Origin: Agriotes lineatus
Lineage: Eukaryota > Arthropoda > Insecta > Coleoptera > Elateridae
Assembly: GCA_940337035.1 (NCBI GenBank)
Contig: CALNHX010005220.1
Location: 47,268 to 111,267, forward strand
Direction of reading: 5' to 3'
DNA length: 64,000 nt
Numbering within the stretch: position 1 is the stretch's first letter; each line of letters opens with the position of its first letter. Below are positions 43,367-54,800 of this stretch, piece after piece. Position numbers and translations under genes: made by a program. The notes under the pieces are model-generated. The model worked only from the letters and a program-made list of their open reading frames with translations, did no database searches and was not told the origin of the DNA.

Positions 43367-43863
43367 ATGAACGAAACTGCAGATTTTTCGAATGGATATA
43401 ATCAATTACCAATGACCACCATGAAGACCCAGACCCAGCCCGTGGCCTCCGATGAGTCCGTGCTCACCGATCAGCCCATGTCCTCCGACGAGCCCGTGGG
43501 CGCCAACGACGGTAGCGGCGGGGGCGGCGGCGACGACGGCTGCGTGGGGTTGGACCAGGGCGGCGCCGTGAGCAAGACCGAGACCTACTCCGGCAAGACC
43601 GACTCCACCAGCTAATATTCCACCGTGGTGTCCTACGGGGCCGTGTCCGGTAACGACGCCTGCGGGTCCGACGGCGGCGTGTCCGTCAACGGTTCCGGAG
43701 GGTCCGGAAGCGCCGTGGGGGCCGACGACACCGGAAGCGCCGATGAGGGTGGTGGGTCCTGCGGGTACAACGTGGGCGACGCCGACGGCACCATGGCCTC
43801 CCCAGATGCCACCGGGTCTGGCGGAGGCGAGGACTACGAAACAGGCGAAGAGGGCGACAGTCT
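43367..43863 (+). CDS. GC-rich, codon-biased probable first exon, interrupted by one TAA
   Basis: From ATG 43367 the first 15 codons are AT-rich (MNETADFSNGYNQLP). Composition then switches to strong GC with nearly every third base G or C for about 150 codons. One in-frame TAA (43613-43615) splits it. The frame and codon bias continue unchanged afterwards to 43863, where CT|GTAAGT makes a consensus splice donor. The predicted product is low-complexity, Gly/Asp/Ser/Thr-rich and acidic (DDGCVGLDQGG...), without signal peptide or membrane segment, as in a disordered cytosolic N-terminus. The TAA may be a nonsense mutation, readthrough site or sequencing error. I do not recognise the gene. Its donor phase does not fit the exon at 51540. 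Confidence 0.45.
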
Positions 43864-46020
43864 GTAAGTGGGAAAGGTTAAATTAAAGGAATTCCTTGGA
43901 GCAGCGACAGTGTGCTTACCAAAGCGTTCATGTTGCTGGTGCTTGGGCTTGAGTACGATACCAGTGAAAGAACACCCGCCGTATTTATAGTGCAATTGCG
44001 ACCTTCTGGTGCTCGACAAATAATAATTGCTAAATTAACAACCATAAACGGAGCATTACTACCTGGTGGTGACGATTGAATTTGCTGCATTAACTAAAAT
44101 ATTTTCCAAAAAAATGGACAAGCTTTTTGTTTAATTTATGTAAATTGTTGACCTATGTTTTTATTTAAATTAAAGTTTATATGACTACTTTCACTTTGAG
44201 TCTCTATAACTTCCCAAATTATTAATTATTTTTCCTTAGAACCGCTGACGTCAATTTTCATTTGTTTTACCAATAAATAGTTAGGTTTTTATCTAAAATT
44301 ACATATTTATCTGCTAAATTGAAGATTATAAAAACTATTCGAAATGCTGGGAGTTTGGATTTTTGGGTGGAGAATGAACCAAGTTCAAGCTCACTTAGGC
44401 CTCAAGGCGAGCATCTTTCAGAAAGTGTTTATGCCAATTAGTTACGTTTATTTCATATACAGAATATCTGTAAAAGTATTCGGAAAATGAAATGCTACAA
44501 TCAACTTTGGAGAAACGAAACACAGAGCTTAGCGAAGCTGAACACAAAGAAACGTATTTAATGTATTAGTTAAACTTCATACAACTAGTAGTGTAATACC
44601 AACTTAACTAAAATGTTCTAATACCAACATCGAATAATGATAGTACATCAAGAGGCTATAATTTAAAAAAATAATAAAATGGCCATCATAATTGCGAATA
44701 CAATCCGTTTCCAGACGCACTAACCATTGTCGAAATTCCTTGGCGGTTTTACTCTACAATCTCAAGCACTTTGAATATTCATCTCTAGTATTTGCTGTTA
44801 GAGGCCCTGGTACGTGAAAAGAAATTGCAGTTGGCCACAAATGCGGTGAGTTGATGATATCAAAAACAAAATAGGCCAGCAAAAATTATGTTTATTGCGT
44901 AAATTACAAAAAATTGGTGGCAAGCTGATTTTTGGTATAGTACAACATACTAAGAGTTCTGAAGAATCCAGATGGAGTATTTCTCCCTAAGAGGGTTTGC
45001 AGCTTTCCTACATCAGTTTTTTTTATTTTAGTTTTTCTTTGGAGACATTAGAAAAGTAGTTATATGAGATAATATTTATCTTAAAATTCTGTACAAAAAA
45101 GATTCCATTCATTTTTTACGTACGATTACTTGAAAAGTATTAAATGGCATTACCGGTAATATATTTTGAGAAATGGTAACTACAGGTATATGCATGAATC
45201 AGCTATTTAAGTTTTTTTTCTGTAAATGTATCAGTCCAACATAAATTAATTACACATAAATAATTATACAACTAAGTTCAGAATATTTTGAGGGAGTGAG
45301 AGGGTTAATTCCTCTAAATCGTTTACCCCCAAAAAATATCCAAGTCTATGTTTACATTGCAATACGTTAGTTGCACTTCAATTATTATTATATTTAAATT
45401 GAGTGATGTGAATTAATTTAGTATGCCAGTTTATGTTTGTTTAACTGTGGCCCATTTTTAGTTTTCTACTGTTGGCCGCAGTATAAACCTGCTAAAATAA
45501 AATAAAATCAATAAAAAATAAATTAATGCGTATGCACAGACTATAATGAATAAATGGATAACATATTCGTGCATTTATGCAAAAAGTAATAAATAAATGT
45601 GTAAATAATATAAAATAATAATAGTAGAGGGAGCTTTTCAGGTATACTAATTTCGGTGTTTTCCAGTGGAAAACTTTTCGCTTGGACATTCATATTTATA
45701 AAAAATTGTTATATTAATAAACCAGATATAAACAAGCATAGCTAGAACTAGCCTTTAAGATTGGGGGGAAGGGGGTCGAGCCTCAATGTAGCATGCAGTT
45801 TAATAAAACGAAGTAAAGAGAAAACTAAAGATTGAATAAAAAAGTTTGAGAAGGCTAATTTTACATTGGTGGTCTTACTCTCTACAAGCCCTCATCAGTT
45901 CATCAGTTCCCTCTATAAACACATACATTTTCATTATACTGCGTATTTACTAAAAATTACGTTCTGTTAAAATTTCACATTCAGATGATGTTAGGGGATC
46001 GTTTACGTTTCTTCAAATCT
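43864..46020. other. AT-rich region after the GC-rich exon, nothing coding
   Basis: It would be intron if the GTAAGT donor is used. No exon-like segment was recognised. 44880-45300 shares blocks with 25790-26130 (for example the AATTGGTGGCAAGCTGATTT / AAATTGATGGCAAATTGATTT region and a TTTTTCTGTAAATTTAGCAGTCCAA type segment). The two stretches therefore appear to be diverged copies of one dispersed repeat. Confidence 0.4.
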
Positions 46021-46066
46021 TTCAATTTTTTACTTCCTTTTACGATAAAGGAAGTATTGGATTCAC

Positions 46067-46465
46067 CAAGAAGACTGTACTAAGGAGAAATAACTGGCTT
46101 GTCGAAGTGAACAGCTAAAAGTTGACTGTTATGGCGGTCGTCGTGTATTATTATCCATTCACAAAATTTGTGAACTGTCAATGTCAAATATTTGCTGAAT
46201 GTACCTGGAAATTCTGACCACGTTTTAACAATTAATAACACACTTGAAATACACTCCATTTGATTAACATCCGTAAACTGACTTTTAACCGCGATTACAG
46301 GTTAATTTAGCTCGCTTCCAGCTCTCGAACGGCAGTGAAAACCAACGAAAATTACCGAAGATATTACACGCTGTCGACAGCGCCGCGACGGCTATCCCCG
46401 GCATTGGGGCCGCTTTTATATACAGCCGTCATAGCAAGTTACGTGTTCTTAGTACAGTCTTCTTG
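46067..46465. mobile_element. MITE with 8-bp TSD (hAT- or P-like)
   Basis: Ends CAAGAAGACTGTACTAAG and the inverse CTTAGTACAGTCTTCTTG are perfect over 18 bp. They are flanked by GGATTCAC at 46059-46066 and 46466-46473. The uninterrupted site is seen in the family-B copy near 52735. Length 399 bp, no transposase. Confidence 0.85.
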
Positions 46466-46794
46466 GGATTCACCCCAAAAATTCGGAATTGAGTTTTCAA
46501 CAGATCTTCACGTTTTAGAGTACCCTGAACCCAAAAAACATGTTTTTTTTCTATAGCACATGTTAAAGTGTGCTTTTATCAACTCAAAACAAAAGGTCAA
46601 GTTCTACTTTAACAGCAAGGGTAGATAAAGTAGCACTTTAACATCAAGGATAGATAAAGTAATTTAATTTTCTAACTTTTGTTTAAATTAAATATGAAGC
46701 TTCGTATTATCGTAGCAACCCAATCTAGCTACTGACATTTTGAAATGTCATTATTTCTTTTGAAATTGTTAAAGTTCTTGCTATAGAAAAAAAT

Positions 46795-46930
46795 ATTGTA
46801 TTATACACGACGATAAAGTTATTTCTATCCACTTTTGAATCATTACCGTCTCGACTTCGTCTCGACGTTAAACAATTCACTCGTGGATAAAATTTAACTT
46901 TATCGTCTTGTATAATAAATTACTATTGTT
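46795..46930. mobile_element. Palindromic foldback element in the family-B repeat
   Basis: TTGTATTATACACGACGATAAAGTTA...TATCCACTTTTGAAT pairs with ATTCACTCGTGGATAAAATTTAACTTTATCGTCTTGTATAATAAA, with a GTCTCGACTTCGTCTCGAC turn. It resembles the other CG-turn foldbacks here. Confidence 0.6.
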
Positions 46931-47415
46931 CATTGGTCTGTCTGTCTGTCTGTGAACAGAATATCTCAAAAAAGAAAAAAAGTTATGTCGTTGAAACTTC
47001 ATGTATAAGTTTTGTGTACTATCTAGATGCGACAACAAGCTTTTGAAGAAAATCGCATAACCGGAAGTATGGTGTTTACTCGATTTTTTTCAAACTTTAC
47101 ATTTTTAATGTGTATTGATGTGAGAGAGTTGATTTTCCAGTGGAATACCTCTAAAAAATTTTTTTCATCTTTTTTTATTACCTCCTATTTTAAATAGAAC
47201 CCCCGGTATATTATTACATTTTTTAATTCGGCTTAAAATTTCTTAGAAAATTTGTCTCTTGAACTAACGTTCTATCTTGTACGGTTTCTGTAGAATTTGT
47301 AATTTATGAAAATGTTTGACAAGTCCCTAAAAATAAAAATCAAATTTTTGGCTAATTATAAGATCACTGTTGAAGGAAATTGTGTGTGTGTATCACGCCA
47401 GATTTTTAGGTTTAA

Positions 47416-48024
47416 AGTGTACTATAATGAGTAAGAATTTTTATGAATCATACTTTAATGCAAATCCTGCTGATATATTGGAAGAACGCGACGAGGAGGA
47501 GGTTGCTCCTTAGGTGTCCGACAGAGCAAGTTCGAGGAACGTTTTCGTCACACACATCTTTATATCGCGTCCTGGGAAACTGTTCTGCCAAACCAACGAT
47601 ACAGTTAACAAACTTTACTCGTCGAGGGCCCCTCATCGGCTGCCACCAAAACCTCCATAGCGGCACCTGATGCAAACGCACACACTGCTAAATCAGCAGT
47701 TATGCATCAATACAATTCCACTTACCACTCGTCGATGGATGGCCCAACTCATCAAGACAGACTTCTCTTCGAGGGCGGTCCAAATTGTCGACTCTAGTGA
47801 AGGTCTTTCCACAATCGGTGCACCTAGACATACTGACGTTTTGTCGCCAAACAACGTTTATAATTCAGCTACGGGCTCTTAGAGCCTTAGCTACCCAGGT
47901 GGAGGGCTGCACAATAACACATCTAACTGAATATCCAGTGGCACGTGTAGACTACTGTTGTAACGTTTTAAACTTTATCGGTCCCTGTGAAGGGCACTCA
48001 AATGTATATGGTCAGGAAAACACA

Positions 48025-48080
<56 letters not shown>

Positions 48081-48699
48081 ACAGTTTATTTTTAACTATA
48101 TGTACAAAGTAATCTGTAATTCGTAAGAAAATGATTTATATATCAATAAAATTAATGATTCCCTCTGGGGACGTGTTTCTTGATTCCTTATTGAACGGAA
48201 ACCCAATTAGGGCGTAAGTATTGATGGCGGCGACATTAGAACTGCGGTGAAATGTAGTTGCTGCCAAGTATAAGTTGCGCCCGAAGCTGCAGTTTGTTTA
48301 CATTTCTGCCTGTTGCGACACACGCATGAAATATAGCAGTTATAAAATACCTGTGTGTATTAATGGAGTTGGAACGTGGTTATGCCTTGGTACGGAAATG
48401 CGTTACTCCCAGCGTAACGCCACCGTGAGTTTGCACCTGGTGAAATTTGCTTGTTTAGCGGGCGACAAATTTGACAGCGTCGGTGTTTGCTTGCGGCGAT
48501 GGCCTCCACGTTCGTGCCGGAGCAGTCTAGTTTGCTTTTGGAGGATGCTCCGGGAAGTATCTTCAGGTTCCTCACCGGCTCATTATAGGTACGTCAGTAA
48601 ATTTAGGTTGCTTTGAGTGTTCAACTACCTCGGTGAAGTGATTTGTTGCGCAGATATTCGTCCTTGGGAACGGAGTGATGGGGTTTGCTTTAAGCGGTT
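47416..48699. other. Mixed-composition stretch with an (AT)n microsatellite, no supported gene
   Basis: A pure (AT)n run occupies about 48025-48078. Frames of 60-110 codons exist on both strands (for example 48275-48616), but none has a recognisable domain. Composition is less AT-rich than the surroundings, which may mean an unrecognised repeat such as an LTR-element leader. Confidence 0.35.
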
Positions 48700-48925
48700 C
48701 AACCTATGAGACAGTTCAGCTGTCACGATAGGATTTAAGCCTGAAGGATTCTATTTTGTGAGACAATTCACCTGTCAAGACAGAAATCGAATTCAAGAGG
48801 CTTCGCTTCACGGGAAAAGTTAGGTACGGAAAGTTTGGTGAGGCAGTTCAGTTATCACATTTCTAAACGCCTGATGTGGCAAAGGTTGGACGTCGACTCC
48901 GTTAGACAGTTTAGCTGTCAAGACG
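48700..48925 (+). repeat. Irregular repeats of an AGACAGTTCAGCTGTCA motif
   Basis: GAGACAGTTCAGCTGTC (48709), GAGACAATTCACCTGTC (48758), GAGGCAGTTCAGTTATC (48838) and TAGACAGTTTAGCTGTC (48903) recur at 49-80 bp spacing. The core contains the palindrome CAGCTG. This could be a regulatory or leader repeat. Function unknown. Confidence 0.4.
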
Positions 48926-49540
48926 GAGGACCCGGTCAGGAGAGAGGAAGAGGAGGAAGGGAGTCCAGGGACTCAATTCGGACTGGTCGGGATACGTGGA
49001 CTCAAGTAACTCAAGTGGCTTAAAATGGTTGTGAAACCTGCTTTTATATTTTCTAGGCAGCTGTATCGGTACAGCTGCTCTGGGTACCATTGAGTGGGAA
49101 ACGACGCTGTCGTTTATTGGCCGCGACTTTGCGCATAACGGGTGCTTGAATTGTTATCACCATTTCGAGCGCCAAATAGATGTAACTCCCGATTAGGCAA
49201 TGTACTCATCGATTATCGATATCAAATTATATCGATATTATATTGGTTGCACTTAGGCTTATGAACTAAGAGTACATTGTTTTTGTGTATTTTAATTCTC
49301 TTTCAAATAATAACCTAAAATTTCAAAAAATATTACAACGAAGTTATGGTTAATAAAAGTTTTCAAAGATAGGTAAAGTGCCTCTTCCAGTCAAATCTAA
49401 TTTATGAAAATTTGTTTGTTAGTGTAGTACATAATAGTAAGCATGTGTACCAAAATTTAAATCGATATCTCTACATTTGTGGAAATTACAAAAAATATAG
49501 TAAATGTAAGTTTCAGGCCCTGTAACTTCTTACTGAAGGG

Positions 49541-49640
49541 ACTTTGTGTATATTAGGTTTAATCGATTTATTATAACGTAAGGAATCTAGACTTTGTGTA
49601 TATTAGGTTTAATCGATTTACTATAACGTAAGGAATCTAT
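49541..49640 (+). repeat. 50-bp tandem duplication
   Basis: ACTTTGTGTATATTAGGTTT... is repeated at 49541 and 49591 with nearly identical units. Two copies only. Confidence 0.85.
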
Positions 49641-49734
49641 GACTAATCGGTGTCCCATTCTTTACCGAACACCCTGTATATTTGTCAGTGTGTCAATATG
49701 CATTCTCAAAATATCGAAATATCGACAAATATTA

Positions 49735-50000
49735 AGAACTATATCAAGGTAAACTCTAAGAAGGTGCGATACAGAAGATAGTATACGATCGGATGGGAAA
49801 AGAAAAATATATTGGTACGATCGTGTGAAACGAATGGAACAAAACAGACTACCCCGCGTGGCAATAGAAGGAAAACCGCCAAGTTCACGTCCACCGGGAA
49901 CGCCATATAAAAACGATGGAGAGATAGTTGGCAAGTCTATCTCTTAAGAAAAGTAAATCGATAAATAAATAGATCTTAAGATGTATAGCAAAGAAGAAGA
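49735..50000 (+). mobile_element. LINE 3'-terminal coding fragment
   Basis: Plus frame reads DGKRKIYWYDRVKRMEQNRL then PRVAIEGKPPSSRPPGTPYK, the basic C-terminal pattern (WxxHVxRM...RPxGRPxxRW) of an RT of the L2/RTE-like kind. A GAAGAAGAAGA run follows near 49990. It is broken downstream of 49915. Confidence 0.55.
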
Positions 50001-51539
50001 AGATATGGAAATAATAATATCGATATTTATCGTATAGTGCACATTCATTTTGCATGGAGTGGAATTGTCTACCCAACGTTTACTAATGACATCGTGGATG
50101 GCACACCATGTCTTATTTCATTTGTTACACATCCAAAAATAATGGTGTTTTAGATTGTAGAGCGACTCCATCGTCTATTTCATCACTCCAGGTCTCCACA
50201 TTTCAAACTCTGATATGTTTCATTAGCCACTTCAAAGTAAATGTGATTTTACGAATACTAAGTTTAGAAATAACATAAGTAATTAGAAATAATTTACACG
50301 ATATCATGAAATTATTGCTCTGAATTATTAAAAAATATGTAAACGTATAAATGCAATAACAAGAAATGGTAATTTAAAACGATTCTGACTAAACATGGTC
50401 CATTCTACTAATCTTTTTATAATACGAGTATAAAATTGAAGAATTGAAATTATCAGCCGTTTTACTGATGCTTACTATATACAAACGCTTAATTATCCCG
50501 AGTACTACCCCTTGAAGATGTTGGAAGATATTAATCTTCTTGTCTATAGCAAAAGCTATTTATGATTAAACAACGAAGTGTTTAAAATAATTATTACCAA
50601 CCGCGTATTGCGGCTCAGTGCTTAAGCATTTTTGCTGCTGATTCAAGAGTAAATTTGATTTCCAGTCCCGGTAAACTTTTTAAACATTAAAAAATATACA
50701 AATATCTGATGAGTGTCGTCTTTCGTAAGAAATGTAAAATGGAACTCATGTTACTACGAGTACAATATGTATAATGTAGAAGATCCCTTGCTAGGGATGA
50801 CACAGCTTAGCCTCGATAAAATTGTTCGACTTTCACCATCTAATCACCGCAGTCGATGTGTAAAGTGGTTAACACTATACTTGTTCATAATAAACAAAAT
50901 TTTTTATTAGCATCAAGCAAATTATGGTTCAAAAAAGCAAATGCATATCAACATAATTGAAAGGAAAAGACTCAAATTATAAAACCACTTCTGCTCAGTA
51001 AAATTTACATCCTAAATTGGTGCAGTTGCTAAAATTGTGACATACGTATTAAATTTCAATTACCCACGTGAGGTAGCAAAGAAATAAACTAATTTAAATG
51101 TTGCCAGGGGCATCCCATTCCTCTATCCTTCAAGAACACTCTAAATAGGTGTTTATAATTTAATAGGACCATAATTAAAATTTAGATAATAATCGAGTAA
51201 CCTTAACATTCGCTGTTTGGGCTTATTAAAACTATAATAAAACAATATTTTACTCCCCCAATTTGAAGCTCTTTTCGGGCACACCGACATTATAATGATG
51301 CAATGCTTCTGAATTCACAAAATCTAATATTTATGAGCTATACCTACGTATTAATACTCTAAATGATTTTTCACGAGCATTAACTTTAAGCATCAAGCTG
51401 ACTTAAGACATTTTGGAAACACCTTTTCCAATACAAAGTTGACATTTTCTATATTATTTCGAAAACGAAAATAGGGGCTTTAAAGCAGTTTTCTTGTAGC
51501 TCAAGCTTAGTATTGAACTAAATACTTTTTATATTGCAG
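50001..51539. other. AT-rich region upstream of the BMP-like gene exon, no supported gene
   Basis: A 65-codon frame (50713-50910) has no recognisable motif. Upstream exons of the BMP-like gene, including a signal peptide, should lie here or further left, but I cannot identify one. Confidence 0.35.
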
Positions 51540-51811
51540 TTTAGCCCACACTCAGGAAACTTTCAACTGTTTGACCCCGAATGGGATTTTCCATTTGGCC
51601 ACGTGAACCTTGTGGTGCCGGAAATCGTAATGGACATGTACCAGTCGGTAAAAAACGACCACGTCGAAAGCTACACCCCAAAAATCGGCATTATTAGATG
51701 TCTCCGCCTCATGGAATATCAAATCACCACATCTGGAGTCATTGCTAAGTTCAACTTCAGCAATGTTCAGAACAAAGACCTCATTGTTGGAGCTGAGTTG
51801 TATATATACAG
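51540..51811 (+). CDS. BMP-like gene, propeptide exon A
   Basis: It follows a good acceptor (TTTTTATATTGCAG) and ends TATACAG|GTAAGA. It starts in phase 0 and ends in phase 2, the split Arg codon being completed by the exon at 57084. It encodes FSPHSGNFQLFDPEW up to GAELYIYR. The following intron is 5,272 bp and full of LINE fragments. Confidence 0.8.
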
Positions 51812-54800
51812 GTAAGAAATTATTGTCACTAATAGATGTGCTTTACTAAAATGTGGTGTTTTTCTTGTACTGTCGGTGAATAAGCAAGCATCTGGGTTCA
51901 ATGCAATAATATATCTGTTAACACTATTACTTGCAAAAGATCAAATCCTCTATAAGTACGTGCAGTAGAGACTAAGAAAATATTCTACTTAAAAACACAT
52001 TTTTACTCCATTGTTACAGTTAACATTAGGAAAAAGTCAATAAACATATTACCAGTGCCATTGATGTCAGAATTACGGACATAACATTTTTTATTGTATT
52101 CTTCTACATAAATGTGTAGAGCGACCATAAATAATTATACTGAATTAAGCAAAACACCCAATAAAAATCTGGTGTGATACACGCACACAACTTTCTTTTA
52201 CAGTGACCTTGTAATTAACCAAAATTTGGTTTTACATTTTTAAGCATTTGTCAAAAAATTTCAAAAATTGCAAATTGTACAGAAACCGTACAAAATAAAG
52301 CGTTAGTTCAAGAAACAAATTTTCTCTAAAATTTTAAGCTGAATTGAAAAATGTAATAATATACCGGGTGTTCTATTTAAAATAAGAGTTAATAAAAAAA
52401 TAGAAAACAAAACGAAAGAAACCCGTTTTAGAGGTATTCAACTAAAAAATTACCTAGCTCACATTTTTGAAAAAAATCGAAAAAAAACTGAAAAATCACT
52501 AGAGTAAGCCCATACTTCCCGTTATGCGATTTTCTTTAAAAGCTTGCCATATCATCTAGATAGTACACAAAACTTATATATGAAGTTTTAGCATCACACC
52601 TCTTTTCGTTTTTGAGATATTCTGTTCACAGACAGACAGACACACAGACAGACCAATAAACAAAAACATGTTTTTAGGGTTCAGGAGACTATAAAACGTG
52701 AAGCTCTGTTGAAAACTCAATTTCGAATTTTTGGGGTAAATCCTTTATCGTAAAAGAAAGTAAAAAACCAAAATGTTTTAATTGTAAACAGCATTGTTAG
52801 AATCACAATTGACCTAGTAACGCCTTATTTTTTGCAAAGCAAAACCTTTTTCACTAATACTATCCTGCTGCTACTCTTCAATGAGCCTCAACCTACAAAG
52901 ATTGATCGAAAATTTTAACAAATTTCAAGTGGAGTTCAAATGGTATCATCAATCAGTGTAGAAGCTTGTAAAAATTTTACATGAAATGGATTTGAAAACG
53001 ATATTTAATACCCCCAACCAACACTAGTGGTAGAACATCTCAACTGCAAGCACTAAGCATAAACAACTCTAAATAACACAGGCTTTTTAAATCATAACCT
53101 ACGTATGGCGCAGATCATCATATATTTCAGATATAGTCATGCAGAAAAATTTCCCTAAACAGATCTCTCAATGATAGCAACTAAACTTAACTCGAACCAT
53201 CTATCGGTGCTAATATGCTTCCTTATTGCATTACAAGTAAAACAACCTCTTCGCAAACTAATCAATAAACCAATAAACTGGGACGATTTCCAATCTACAC
53301 CGGATACCGGATAAGAACTTTAAACCACCCCGAACAGTAGAATATAAAGAAGATATAGAACATGGTTACTAACTTTACTCCATCCATAGTTGATGCCGTA
53401 ACCTCACCAGTCGCAATCTCTCCAAAATCTTCACACTACCACTATCACCCAAACTAGTAGATTGAGAGTTAGACTACAACCAGGTGTCCTGTCTGTCGTA
53501 AAAGGCGACTAAAAAGTCTTGAGGAGAAAACCTCTACAAAAATCATCAAGGGGAAGGCTAGCAACCCACCCAAGATGCAGAAAAAATTGCACAAAGTTCC
53601 ATAGAAGAGCCTGGAAAACAGACGGTTAAAATGACGACCAACCTTGCGATAAAAAAGAAAACGAAATGTAAAACATAGAACAGGTTAAGGATAGAGACAT
53701 GGAACATAAGATCTTAGAATAAACAGCACCAAAGAATAATAATGGAGGTGAAACGATATATGTACGCACTTTTCGAAACTAAAGAGGAAGGAAAAGAAAT
53801 AACCCAATATAATAATTACATCATTATATATAGCAGCGTCGCAAAGAATATATACGAAAAATATGGATTAGACCTATTAATAACTAATAAATGCCTGAAC
53901 AATATAATTAGTAACACATACTTATCGGAACGGATAGTAACAGCCAAGTTGAAATAAAAAAAACAACATAAATTTAATATCCGTTTGATCTCCTGATGTC
54001 ATTAAACCTTACAACGATACGTTTGCTCAGCCACTTCTTGGGGACGTTAAACTTTAAAATACATCTCACACGTTTTATTATTTTAATGATGATTTTGCTC
54101 TATTTGTTTGCTTTGCTTCATTGTACATAAAACCAATTTAAATGCCCAGTCGTGTATTATCATTTGCCAAAAACAGAGAGCTGGTCTGCACCTGTGGTAT
54201 TCTCGGGCTGAAACTAACTTCAAACAACATACGTAAAGAAAGGGAATTTGCTTACCCTAATATATTGGTTTTAAAACACATATAAAATCATAAAACACAA
54301 TTTACAACCTACGTCCGATACAGCTTGGTGCTACTCACATTTATATTTCATGTCTAAAATATTATTAAAATAGAACGCCAAAGCAACTGTTTTGAAAAGT
54401 GCAAATGTTAAAATGCCTGAATGCCTGAATGCTTGTAGCGACTGTTTATCACTTTAAACTGCAAACATTTTCTATATTAGGTTACCTCTTGATTTTCGTT
54501 GCTTGCGAATTGCTGCGTTACGTATTAGGCTGGTCCTCAAATTGAGTCACCCAATTTTGAAAGATGCGAGGAGTGGAGAATTACCATAATCGTTGAGGAG
54601 AACCTCTGAGTGATATCTGACGCTCAATGACGGCTGGCGTACACACAATGGACGAATATACGAGGCTACTTTGCAATTTGTGTACTCACCCGGTACACGA
54701 TTAAAAAAGAATTTCCTTGAAATGTAAAAGTTGGCTTGCTGCACTTTAAGCAGCAAATTATTTACTGCGCGGTTCACAAACCGCTTTATTTAATTTACTT

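Larger units (their letters stand above)
46021..47415 (+). repeat. Dispersed repeat (family B), longest copy, with nested insertions
   Basis: The repeat body is 46021-46066, 46466-46560 and 46930-47415. It matches the reverse complement of 52120-52790 in order: a TACGATAAAGGAAGTA-like start, a GTTTTCAACAGATCTTCACG block, CTGTCTGTCTGTC, AATATCTCAAAAA, ATCGCATAACCGGAAGTATG, and a GATCACTGTTGAAGGAAATT end. Interruptions are the 399-bp MITE at 46067-46465 and a foldback at about 46560-46929. Non-coding. Confidence 0.65.

Noticed and set aside
46335..46556. 73-codon frame with a hydrophobic segment, possible signal-peptide exon
   Set aside because: It straddles the end of the 46067-46465 MITE and the repeat beyond, so it is transposon-derived.
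43367..51811. Joining the GC-rich exon to the BMP-like exon at 51540
   Set aside because: The donor at 43863 leaves phase 2, while 51540 needs phase 0; a direct splice shifts the propeptide out of frame.
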